Positions 1 through 10,642 of a DNA stretch of 64,000 nt are shown here, piece by piece. The notes below the pieces were generated by a model. That model did not search any database, was not told the origin of the DNA, and was given only the letters and a program-made list of their open reading frames with translations. The translations under genes were made by a program, and so were the position numbers. The DNA is from Chlorophyllum brunneum (lineage: Eukaryota > Basidiomycota > Agaricomycetes > Agaricales > Agaricaceae). The stretch lies in the NCBI GenBank assembly GCA_963576785.1, contig OY756139.1, positions 868,001 to 932,000 of the forward strand, written 5' to 3'. How positions within the stretch are numbered: position 1 is the stretch's first letter; each line of letters starts with the position of its first letter.

Positions 1-172
1 GCCACCTTGACTACAACCCTTCGGAACCTTGGACAAGTCTCACCAGATGTCCTAATTGCCACCAGCTGGTGATCCTCAGATGGCACGGTCGACCCCGAGA
101 TATTGTCAGACTAACGGTTCATTTCAAAATTCTAGGAGCGTCTCCTGAGTTCCACCATCCAACTGACAACTA

Positions 173-2217
173 TTACCGACTTAATCTCTTCCGGTGTCTA
201 ACAATCAACATGACGGCTCCAAAACATGCACCAGCTCCTAAAACGATAAGCTGTATGATTCATCAGCTGTATACGCTGCCCGGAATGTAGTCGGAACGCA
301 CCCCAGAGACCACAGTAGGCCTCCACCAGTGATATTTCCTGGTAAGGAGCGCTCCCATGATAGGCGGTCCTATTCAGCATCAGTTCATCCGATTCCTCTT
401 CTGCACGGATAACCTTACCTGCAAGTTCTCCCAGGCCTGCACAACGTGAGCGGTTGGAACTCGGTTCTCTTGATATCACCTACCTGACCATGCAAACGCG
501 ATTCCAAGGCGGAGCCTAGACACAGTCCTCGGTTCTTTCCGAGTCTCCTCGACACACAACACTCACCCGAGCTCGGCCATATTGTCCGTTAGTAAAGTTC
601 CAAGAGGTGCCATGGTCCCAATATCTATATAGTAGTGAGCTGATGGAATGCTGAGGAACCCAGCGATGATATAATGACTCACATATACCACAGAAGAAAC
701 CATACAATATGGCTACGACAAGAACACTCGCCGCAGACCCTATCGCTGCAAACACAAAAGTGACACAACCGCATACAACTGCTGATATGATCGCCAAGGT
801 GTTGACTCCCACCCATTGGGCGGCTAAACCACATACCATACGGGCGACGAATCCGCTCCCATTGAGGATGACCAACTAGACTTCAATTAACTTTGGAAGT
901 GCTTATTCTGCCTCGAACGTACTGAGTAAAATGCGAAAGTTTGGTCTAGGCCATGAGTCGTTGCCGCTAGCTGCAGATAAAATAGTGGGAAGAAGAATCC
1001 CATTGCGAAGAGTGTGTATCTTGGCCAGATAATCAGCCTATACTCCTAACGAGGGGCGTTGTACCTACCCGGCGGTCAAAGAAATGTAAGCCCAATCCTT
1101 TGAGAACCTTTTCAAACAATCCTTCATGTTCGCGTGGGTTTGAGGAGGTGGTAATCTAGGTTTCATCAAGGCACAGGCTAGAAACATAATCCCTGTCATG
1201 AAAGCGGCGTTTATTCTGGTTACTGTGGCGAAACTCAAGTCTGGTCTCGCGAACAAGTTGTTGAGTAGGATCGGGATCAACATTGAACCCAGACAAACTC
1301 CGGCGGTGACTATTGACATTGCCAGTCCACGCTTTTTGTCAAAGTAATGTGAGATGATAGCCAAAGAGGGGACGTATGTCATTCCGCCGCCCAGACCGAC
1401 CCCGATTCCCTGGCACAGGAATGCCTACGATTGGCTTTAGCGATGGGCCGCGGGGCGAAGTTGCGTTTGCCATACCCCAAAAAATTGGTTCGGCTTGACG
1501 AAGGATAACATAAAGAGTGACACTGATGACAGAAGCGCTCCGCCATACAAGAGATGTAGGCTCCGGTGCGACATTTTGAGACAGATAATTTTCTTGTACC
1601 ATAAGAAAAACCTACCAATAGCCCCTGTCGTAGAACCTCCCACCAACGAGCCCAGTCGAAATAGTTAAGAACGAATCGACACCTCCAATCCACCTGTACG
1701 CAAATCCTTAGATGTCTCATCGGAAGTCAATCGAGCAGAACATACGAGATTGTGGAAGGGGAATACTTTGTCATGTAGATTCTGGTATAGTAATCTGCGG
1801 CGGCGCTGAGCGCTTGATCTGTCTTTGCTGGTAGTCTGACCTTGGTAGACTCCAAAAGCGCATATATACCTGGAAAATGTGATCAGTCCTATCTGTGGCT
1901 CCTATGCGACGAGGGCCCGTGATGGTCTTCACCCATAGCTACAGAACTGCAGTAAAAATCTAGCGTTCGGAATTGATAGTCAGTCCCTCTTCATCCTTGA
2001 TTTTGCGCCACACATATACATACCCCCCCAATACCACGCCCCATGCTCGAAGTCCACCATCTGGGTATGTTACCAAAGCTCCGTCTGCCTGTTTTTCGCA
2101 ACAGTTAGTGGTGGCGCCAGGGTCCCGTACCGAAGTAACTTCTTGGCATTTTTCGCTCATGTCCCGGAGGATTGCCTTATCAGATACACCCGAACTTGTT
2201 GTGGTGACAGTGCTCAT
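173..2217 (-). CDS. MFS monocarboxylate-type transporter, copy 1
   Basis: Multi-exon gene for a 12-TM transporter of the fungal monocarboxylate-porter-like (MCT/MCH) branch of the MFS, probably moving a small organic acid or metabolite across a membrane; the substrate cannot be read from sequence. Joining exons gives a continuous protein: a polar N-terminal tail, the family entry motif YPDGGLRAW, then FGVYQ, DYYTRIYM, the GGGMTYVPSLAIISHYFDKK segment after TM4, the cytosolic loop KPRLPPP...FSKDWAY, FYLQLAATTHGLDQTFAFYS, LVILNGSGFVARM and a C-terminal WWRPTVVSG followed by the last TM and a basic tail. The stop is at 173-175. I chose the ATG at 2217 (MSTVTTT); an in-frame ATG at 2274 would add 19 residues. 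Every splice join reads through, so it looks intact. It is the clear paralogue of the gene at 5903-7949, with the same intron positions. Confidence 0.85.
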
Positions 2218-2960
2218 GGGCTTCGGATCGGGACGTTCGAAGGTTGCTGAATGAAGTAGAAGAGAGGCAGGCACCTCTGGGTAAGGCTGGAAGTCTCGGC
2301 CCAGGGCTCCTATGTCAACGGAAAGTTGTGTTGTCGGTGGGAGACTGTGTAGGGTCTCAGCTGACCATAGCCCGTCCCGAATCGACCATAAGGCCGGAGA
2401 CTAAATATAACAAGGCACTTCAGCCAGTCGTGGCATTCGGCATCCATGTAAGCGGGGTCCCCCATGTACTTGACGTTTGGCTTCTGCCTCCTGTGGTTGA
2501 TTGACTTTGGAATAATTAGCCCATCAGGAGTTTCTACCCATCGAACATCCAACTCGACTCTGGGCCTTGTCGCTTTCAATCGTCTCACCGGTCCACTGGA
2601 CCGTGAGCAGTAGTCTTCCGTTGGAAGGATCATAAAGTTTGGCGCTATAGGTCCAGTATATTAAGCGCTAAACGTGGACTCTTCGTTTCAGGGATGAGTT
2701 ATCTCCAGTAGGAAATGCCCTAGAAACGCGTCTGCTGAGCCGGGCGACGGCGGATGTGGGTACCAAGTACTGAAGCCCGAGGCAAACCTTCTGAGAAGCG
2801 ACAGAGGACATGTGGATACGCTAAACTGTGGACGACTGGGCATGGGCTGAAGCGATTAGCGGTTATTGTGCTGGGCCGCCCGAATAGAATCACCTGCGTC
2901 ACAGCCATGGTGACGTCGCTATAACCCGACTCGATATGCACCACTCTCTCCCCTACCACC
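2218..2960. promoter_or_regulatory. Divergent intergenic region between transporter 1 and the oxidoreductase
   Basis: About 740 bp separating two start codons that face away from each other, so it should hold both promoters. I see no convincing TATA box or repeated operator; ORFs here are short and look like chance. The arrangement would allow shared regulation of the two genes, but that is inference only. Confidence 0.4.
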
Positions 2961-4560
2961 ATGTCCCCCCCTAACACAGACCTCCTCGTCCTTGGCGCAA
3001 CAGGCTTCACAGGCCGTCTAATTACACGATATCTCTCCGTGCATCCTCAGCGTAACGCATTCACATTCGCAGTTGGAGCCCGCTCCCCTCCAAAGCTCCA
3101 AACACTCCTTGAGGACCTCAGTCTCCAAAACGATCCGAGAATTACCACCGTTCAAGTGGATGTTACTAACCAGTCAGATGTTGAAAGTGCTGTAAAAACC
3201 ACGCGTGTAGTCATCAATACCGTTGGTCCCTTCTGGCGGTGGGGAACGCCCGTGGTCGAGGCTTGCGCAAAACATGGGGTGCACTATGTTGATTTGACGG
3301 GAGAGACCGTGTGGATAAAGCACATCATCCACCAGTAAGCTTCTATCGCTCTCATAGCTAGCTGTTGAATCCCGAACGTGCCACTTAGATATGATTTCAC
3401 CGCAAGTCGAACGGGTTCCATCATTGTGCCTTCGTGTGGATTCGACTCCATACCCTCTGACGCTAGTGCATACCTTTCGAACAAGACTCTCAAATCGCTC
3501 CCAACACCGCTTGATGTTTTTTCATCCATGACCGCGCATCAGGTCAAGGGCGGCGTTTCTGGCGGGACAATAAACTCCCTCATGACGCTTTTCGAATCCG
3601 TTCCTAAAAAAGACCTCAAGGAATCAGGGATGGACTATGCTATTAGTCCAAGTGGGTCCACCCCACCTGTTTCTCGTTCACTATTCACAGTTGGGCTCTA
3701 GTTACTGGTCGCCGACGGCCGCGAGTCTCGTTGTACTACAAGGTTCCCATCCCCGGTGCTCGTCCGCTCATAGGCGCATACTTCTTTATGCAACCTACCA
3801 ACAAGGCTCTCGTGCAACGGACCTTTGGCCTACTCGAGCTGGAAGCCCGAACGTCAAATTCCAAAGAAGCACAACTAGCAAGATACGGACCCGACTTCGT
3901 TTATGACGAGTTTTTGGCCGTGCCTAACGTGTTCGCGGCCGCCTCAGTTACGCTCGTGTTTGCCACTGGTCTCTTCCTTATTGCGTTTGCACAGCCTGTG
4001 CGTATTTTGTTTCAAATTCATATACTAGCAAGATTGATAGGAGGATAGGTTCGGTGGCTACTGAAAAAATTCCTGCCCAAGCCTGGAGAGGGTCCTTCAG
4101 ACGAGTACGTTTGTTTATCTCCATTCCATCTTTGCGGTCAGCTCATGTAATAACATTTAGAGCAATGCAACACGGATATATGGTCGCCACCAACGTCACC
4201 AAATCCACCTCTGAACCCCCAGTATATGTTAAGACAGTCATGAAGGGCAATGGTGACCCAGGATATCTCCTAACCGCGGGTAGGTCCCAAAGTTTACTCC
4301 AGTACTTTCAACACAGGCTAATTGCATTCTTGATAGTCATGATCTCCGAATCGGCGCTATCTCTTATCTTTCCCCCAGACTCCGATATAAGTTCACCAGA
4401 AGCAGCCAGAGAAGCTCTTCCGCTCTTGGCGCGTCGCGGTGGCGGCATTTTTACCCCCATGACTGCGTTCGGTGATAATTTGATACGGAGACTGGAAGCT
4501 ACAGGGAGGTTTGAGTTTTCTAGTAGTGTCGTTGAGGAGAGTGACGTCAAGAAGGACTAA
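2961..4560 (+). CDS. Saccharopine dehydrogenase-like / trans-acting enoyl reductase-like oxidoreductase
   Basis: NAD(P)-dependent oxidoreductase of the saccharopine-dehydrogenase-like family (also called trans-acting enoyl reductase). The N-terminus carries a Rossmann motif LVLGATGFTGRLITRYL at residues 7-23, followed by VVINTVGPFWRWGTPVVEAC and YVDLTGE, then the conserved VPSCGFDSIPSD and GGVSGGTINS motifs. A hydrophobic segment (AAASVTLVFATGLFLIAFA) followed by WLLKKFLPKPGEGPSDE marks the membrane-association helix typical of these proteins. The C-terminus GGIFTPMTAFGDNLIRRL is also family-typical. Introns were placed at 3335-3388 and 3652-3701, plus three more before the stop at 4558-4560; each join restores the frame. 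The real substrate is unknown: the family includes lipid-modifying enzymes and not true lysine-pathway saccharopine dehydrogenases. It sits between two inverted transporter paralogues. Confidence 0.88.
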
Positions 4561-5902
4561 TTTGAGTTACGGAGCTATTATTGATACTGACGCCCTGGGT
4601 TATTCTCCACCTGGAATTCAGTTTTTTCTTTCTTTCTTGGCCTCAGTTATGGTGTCTTGATACCGCTGTCCTTCTACTCTCAATTCCCTGTGGCATCGTT
4701 CCTACCTTGAAATTTTAAATGTATAGTCTCTCGTCATCCGCAGCTGGCTGCCGTCGATGAATTCCGGCACGTCGTAAAGGGAATTGGTGATGCGATATAT
4801 ATCATATGTTTGAACCAGTTTCAAGTTTCAGTGGAATTCAAACGAACACTGTTCACGCCTACCAGTACGAAGAATTTTACATTCACGTGGCTACACAGTA
4901 GGTGATAATTTTGGGTCTCGAGGATCGACTCGGACGGGCTAACAGTAAGTTCACCGAACAAATGTTGGGGGGGAGTCCGAACTGACCGGGTTTTCGGCAG
5001 ACTGTCGAGCCAGAAAACTTGATAACATTAATTTCGGTACCGCTTGGATTACAAGAGATTACAGGCACATGAAAGGGATTATGGTTCAAAGAGATGTAAA
5101 CTGTTACAAAGCCAGGGATGCCAGAAAATATGTATTCCCGCTAAGCGAAGCTTACTCCGTAACAATGATCCGCCAGTTTTTTTGAGCTCTGCTCATACGG
5201 GTGGGGGAAGTCCGACTTACATACAGTCTTGACTGCGTTGTGACAGAACAAATCAAGGATGGTCAAAATAACCGTGTGCTTCGCAGACGCCCAGGAACAC
5301 CGGCGCCGTCGGTATACGCGGTAGGTAAATAAGTGTGGTAAATATGACTTGATGCAGTTGGTCTGAGGCAGGCCAGAGGTCTTTATGTTAGGTTTGTTGC
5401 CACGGTTTGACAGAAATATAGACCTGGTTACAGGAGACGTCAATTCAATCATGTTCCGTCGAGGAACCATTCAAGATATTTCGTCAAAGCTTGGAAAATT
5501 AGACAGTCAGCTGAGTCTAGTTCCAGTAGAAAAATTCCTTTTTGAGGCAAGATCGAGGACTCGCCACCGGTTTATTAACTTGTTGTTGACATTCAAAATG
5601 ATGTCTTGTGAAGTCCTTTCCCCGAATATTCCTCGGTATGTTGGGTTCGGAGCGGTCCCTACACAAACATACGTAAAAATATTTTTCTTCTACATCTTCT
5701 ACCTACATTTTGGGTCCCACTTGCGCTAAATGGTGGAGAGTGTAACGTATTTCTGGTTGACGGCACAAACCATGAGAGGTGTAATATATTAGTCTATTGA
5801 ACCTGATAAGAGGCCGCATCGAGAACAGATCCGTCGGACTCACTTCAAGCCCCTCTTCTTGCTTCGCTAAAAACCAACTCAAAAACAAAACAAACGACGA
5901 TC
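4561..5902. other. Intergenic region, no gene recognised
   Basis: About 1.3 kb between the oxidoreductase stop and transporter copy 2. The ORFs present (for example 5385-5729) have no recognisable family features and no coherent splice continuation. It must contain the promoter and 5' leader of the 5903 gene; I see no clear TATA box. Confidence 0.4.
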
Positions 5903-7949
5903 ATGATTGTTACCAGTGCGGAGACCGGAACCAAAACAGGTCCTCCAGCGAAAAACGAGCGCGAGAATGTCGAGAGCATTCGAGTTGGTGTTGAGGTGAC
6001 TGAAAGTCGTCCTCATACGGGTGCAACAATAGCAACGACCGCAAGCACGGATGCCACAAACACTTGCGAAAAGTTGCCAGTCAAAGGTTTAATAGAGTAT
6101 CCGGATGGAGGACTTCGTGCGTGGAGTGTTGTACTTGGAGCGTACGTATATCAAATTTTGATATTATCAGCCACGATGCGACGTGACATCTGTAGCTTTT
6201 TAATGCAGTTCTGTGGCTATGGGTAAGTCTTGTGGTGATCCCTGGCTGATTGGAGGGCTGAGCATTAAGCCCTTGTGTAGGCATCTCTGTGCCTTTGGAG
6301 TTTATCAAGGTCAGTCAGGATGGTATGCGAGAGTGACTTCGGCGTTTACCGTTGCCAAAGATTATTATACGAGGATATATATGACGGAACATTCGGTTTC
6401 TGCAATTTCGTGCGTCATTTTTATTGCTGTCAACATGTGCTTGAATATATGGTTGTAGCTGGATAGGAAGCGTCAATGCATTTTTGATGATTTCGTCGGG
6501 GCTGGTAGTAGGAAGGTTGTTTGACAAAGGATATTGGTGAGTGAAAGCGGACCGTCTCTTAGTCGACGAGCTGGTCATCTAGATTATGGCAGCCTATTTC
6601 TATTGTACAGCGGTGCATTCTTGACCTCGTCGTCGCTGTTTATGCTTTCGTTCGTCAAACCAAATCAATTTTACGGGGTAAGACGAACGCACTCTGAAAC
6701 ACTCAATCATTAAATTCGTGATAGGCGTTCTTGTGCCAGGGACTTGGCGTCGGCCTAGGTGGAGGAATCACCTACGTGCCATCACTTGCGATTGTTTCGC
6801 ACTACTTTGACAAAAGGCAAGCGCTGGCGATGTCAATTATAACGGCCGGAGCCTCGTTGGGTTCCGCCGTGAATCCAATCATAATCAATAATCTGTTCGC
6901 GAAGCCGACATTGGGATTCGCCGCAGTGACACGGATTAGTGCCGGGTTGATGACGAGTATTCTTGTGGTGGGTTGTATGCTAATGAAGCCGAGGTTGCCA
7001 CCCCCAGAGAACCAGGCAAATTTGAAGGAGTGCTTGAAGAAGTTTTCCAAGGACTGGGCGTATATCATATTGACCGTGGGGTGAGTCCGGAGAGTTGTGT
7101 GATGGATACTTATGCTGAGGTTCGCCGGCGAGATTCGGGCTCTTTTCCTGGGGATTTCTCTTTCCGTCGTTTTATTTACAGCTCGCAGCGACTAGCCACG
7201 GGTTGGATAAGACATTTGCATTCTATTCGGTAGGTGGGCAGAGGAGAATAGAATAGGCCAAGGCTGATCAAGGACCAGCTGGTTATCCTGAACGGATGTG
7301 GATTCGTCGGCCGTATAGCGTGTGGGTTCATGACCCGGGTGACTAAAGTTGATTACTTGGCAGTTGCTTCTGCGGTTGGATGCGGTAGTATTATTTTTGC
7401 ATTCACAGCAGTGAGTTCGCCAACGAGCATTGTGCTCATAGGCGTGGTTTATGGCTTCTTTTCCGGCATGTGTGAGTCGCCAGAGCAACCTTTTTGTTAC
7501 CACATAGCATTACTGTTGTGCAGTTGTGGCCGTGATGGCGCCACTGACAAGCCTACTGGTTGACGATGGGGCCGAGTTGGGGTGAGCGTTTATAAGCGAG
7601 TGCAGATACGTGGACGCTCAAGGGTGCAGGATCCGGCTTGGAATTTCGTTCGCATGTTCAGGTTTGTGAGTGATGGGATGACAAAGCGATGGCTAACTTT
7701 GGGCAGGGCTGGGAGACTTGACAGGTAAGACGGGCGTAGCGAGGGAGCAGATGGCTGAGTGGTCACAGGTCCACCCATTGTAGGCGCGCTTCTCACGGGG
7801 GCGTACCGGTGGTGGAGGCCCGCCGTGTTTTCGGGGGTGCGTCGGAGGGCGGGCGCACAGGCCGAGTGCTGACAAGCCCATAGGTTGTTGTGCTGTTGGC
7901 CGGGGCATGCTTTGCGGCGGTCGGGGGGATAGTCCGGCGGGTGAAATAG
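5903..7949 (+). CDS. MFS monocarboxylate-type transporter, copy 2
   Basis: Second 12-TM monocarboxylate-porter-like MFS protein, closely similar to the copy at 173-2217. Exons read: polar N-tail, YPDGGLRAWSVVLGAY, a 14-nt microexon (6209-6222), CAFGVYQ, DYYTRIYMTEHSVSAIS, WIGSVNAFLMISSGLVVGRL, LFLLYSGAFLTSSSLFMLSF, GGGITYVPSLAIVSHYFDKR, the KPRLPPP...FSKDWAY loop, FYLQLAATSHGLDKTFAFYS, LVILNGCGFVGRI, VVYGFFSGM, an 18-nt exon (7707-7724) and WWRPAVFSG, with a last TM ending in a short basic tail and stop at 7947-7949. The genomic span (2047 bp) almost equals that of copy 1 (2045 bp). All joins use GT-AG. Substrate unknown. The downstream RRM gene begins only 365 bp after the stop. Confidence 0.87.
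6209..6222 (+). other. 14-nt microexon of transporter copy 2
   Basis: Fourteen bases flanked by a TTTTTAATGCAG acceptor and a GTAAGT donor. Including it joins VLGAY to FCGYG and then to HLCAFGVYQ in frame. The paralogue has the same 14-nt exon at 1933-1946 on the minus strand. Confidence 0.65.
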
Positions 7950-8314
7950 GTCCGTGCGCTGGCTGTGGGAATGTGATGTGATATGGCATAGAGTAATGGA
8001 TTTGGTTGGATTTGGATTTCTGCAGCTCTTGTCGTTGTTGGACATTTGTTTCTTTGCCCTCGCCGTCGTGCTCTTCCGCCGGCGCGTTATCGAATTTGCG
8101 TCGAATATTGTAGCGAGCGCCGCGCACAGGCGCCATTCGAATTCCCCTCCCTTTTTTTCTTTTTCGTGCGTGTCTTTCTTTTTGCCCAACCCTCACACTC
8201 GTTTCGCCGCTCTCCACCACGCTCCCTACAATTCTAACATCCTTTCTCCTTATTTCTCTATAACTTCCGCCGTTGCCTTGATCCTCCATCCATTTCCAAA
8301 AAATACATCGTGTT
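7950..8314 (+). promoter_or_regulatory. Leader/promoter of the RRM gene
   Basis: From about 8100 to the ATG the + strand is strongly pyrimidine-rich (TTTTTTTCTTTTTCG and CT-rich runs). This is typical of basidiomycete core promoters and transcription start regions of well-expressed housekeeping genes. No TATA box seen. The region also contains the 3' flank of the transporter. Confidence 0.45.
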
Positions 8315-10642
8315 ATGGACGACCCTCAGACAGCTTTTGCAGCCCAGTACCCTTCTTACCCTTTTGACATCGACATGATGAAGGTTCGTCCGTTTCTCTT
8401 CACCAACACGTTGCCTCACCAGTCTCAAGAGGTCCATGGAAACCGTTGGTGGTCCCGATGCCAAAAAGGCCCGTTGGTCTCCGACATTCGCTGGCCAAAA
8501 CGGCTCCTCTTCAAACTCGAACAACCGTGACGCCTTCGCCAACTATGGTTATGGTCCCCAAGCCAGCATTGCCCAGTCGGCCGCATTCAGCAACTCTCCC
8601 ACCTCCACTGCTGGTTTTTCTGGCAGTCCCTTGTACACTACCCCCTCGTTGTCGATTAATACTCAATCCACCGGAAACGGAATTCCCACTCAGCTTAGCC
8701 CGAATAACGCCGCCGCCTTCGCCCCACAGCAAACACAGCCGCAACAACACGGACAGCACCAACAGCAACAGGCCAATCAACAGCAACAGGGCAGCCCTAA
8801 TGGCAATGGCTATGTAGCGGGCTTTGGGGGATACAATATGCTGGGTATGGGTCTCCCTGGCATGAACATGCTGGGTGGCTTTCCCTATAACGGTCAAATG
8901 GCCAACTTTGCTCAGGTGACTCCCCCCTTCCAACCATGGCCCATACCTATTTTTTACTGACGGTGTCTCAGAACTTTAACAACCAACAACGCATTCCTTC
9001 ACTGAACCTCAACATCCCTGCGGCTCAGGCTGCCGCTGCCGCTGCCTATTCTCCTGTTGCACTCACGGCCGCTCTCTCAGCGTCAAATAATGCTACTGGA
9101 CGGACTGTCTATGTCGGGAACCTTCCTGCGACTGCTTCGGTAGATGAACTCCTAAATCTCGTCCATTTTGGCCCCTTGGAAAATATCCGTGTTCTCCCCG
9201 AGAAATCTTGTGTCTTCCTCTCCTTCTTGGACGGCGCTATTGCTGCAGCCTTCCACGCCGATGCAACCATTAAAAAATTGCAGCTTCACGGACAGGAGCT
9301 CAAGATTGGCTGGGGAAAGCCTTCTCCCGTACCTCCTCAGGTAGCCTTGTCTATTAGCCAAAGTAATGCCTCACGGAACGTATATATCGGTAACCTTGAC
9401 GAGGGCATGACTGAGGAACAACTTCGGGATGAGTTGAGCCGATTTGGTCTCATTGACCAAGTCAAAATTGTGCGGGACAAGAATATTGGTTTCGTTCATT
9501 TCCTGAGCATCTCGGTTGCCACCAAGGTCTGTTTTTGGTACCGTGTCTGAATTAACCGTACAAGGATTAATTATTTTTTCCAGGTTGTCAACACCCTACC
9601 CCAAGAACCCGGCTGGGCTGGTAAACGTGTCAACTACGGCAAAGACCGATGTGCCTATGTGCCCAAATCCCAGCAGGTTGCTGCTCAGCAGGCCCAGGCA
9701 GCCGCAGCCCAATCTCTTGTCGCCCAATCGAGTCTTTCGCCCCCTGGCTTTTCACCCTTCTATGCTGCGTCGCCCTTTTCACCTATGGACATGACCGGTG
9801 GGCTTGCGGCCGCCCAGGGTATGAACAGAACTGTCTATCTTGGTAATATTCACCCGGAGACAACGACTGAAGATTTATGTAATGCTATCAGGGGTGGTGT
9901 GTTGCAAAGCATCCGATATATGCCAGAGAAGCATATTGCTGTACGTCATGTTCATTCTAACAACTCACCCACGCCGTACTAAAGTGCCCTTTTCCATTAG
10001 TTTGTGACATTTGTGGATCCTGCTGCCGCGCTCACTTTCCACCAAGTTGCGTCGTACCAGGGATTGAGCTTGAATAACCGGCGTCTCAAGATTGGCTGGG
10101 GTAAAAACGCGGGTCCTCTTAACCCTCAACTTGCTTTGGCTGTGCATTCGGGCGCGACGAGAAATGTTTATATTGGGAACATTGAAGATTTCGAGACTTT
10201 CACCGAGGAGAGGCTTAAGAGGGACTTCGGCGAGTACGGTGATATCGAGCTTGTCAACTTCCTTAAGGAGAAGTAAGTGCTTCACATATCCGTTTCTACG
10301 CGGAAAAATGACAAGTCTGCCAGGAATTGTGCATTCGTCAACTTCACGAACATCGCAAACGCCATCAAAGCTATTGACGGCATCAAGAACAAACCTGAAT
10401 ATGTCAATCTCCGTATTGCCCACGGCAAGGATCGCTGTGCTAACCCTCCCCGATCTGGGCCCCAGGGCATGGGCAGGCGTAATGCTAGTGGCAGCGGCCC
10501 TACCTCCGCAGAGCCCATCAGCGCTGTTGGTGAGGGTGAAGATGGAGAGGTGTCAAACCCCATCTTGAACGGGGACCACGGCGCCGTTGATGGGCAGGAA
10601 ATGCATATTGATGGGGACCAACAGCCCTCCGTCGCTGTGTAA
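8315..10642 (+). CDS. MRN1: Nrd1/Mrn1-type RNA-binding protein with four RRMs
   Basis: RNA-binding protein related to fission yeast Nrd1 and budding yeast Mrn1, which bind mRNAs and influence differentiation or stress-linked post-transcriptional control. After a short first exon (MDDPQTAF...) and an intron after ATGATGAAG, the protein has a disordered N-terminus with Gln runs and Gly/Met-rich repeats ([14 protein letters not shown]), then four RRM domains. Their RNP2-like strands are visible: [27 protein letters not shown] and [12 protein letters not shown]1-like strands are [24 protein letters not shown] and CAFVNFTN. Each pair of RRMs is followed by LKIGWGK or [12 protein letters not shown] linkers, a hallmark of this family. 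The C-terminus is acidic and ends at 10640-10642. About six exons, all joins in frame. Not the same protein as budding yeast NRD1 of the termination complex. Confidence 0.9.

Noticed and set aside
7590..8289. Two ~199-codon minus-strand frames before the RRM gene
   Set aside because: They run antisense through the last exons of transporter copy 2 and the promoter, have biased composition and overlap each other in different phases.
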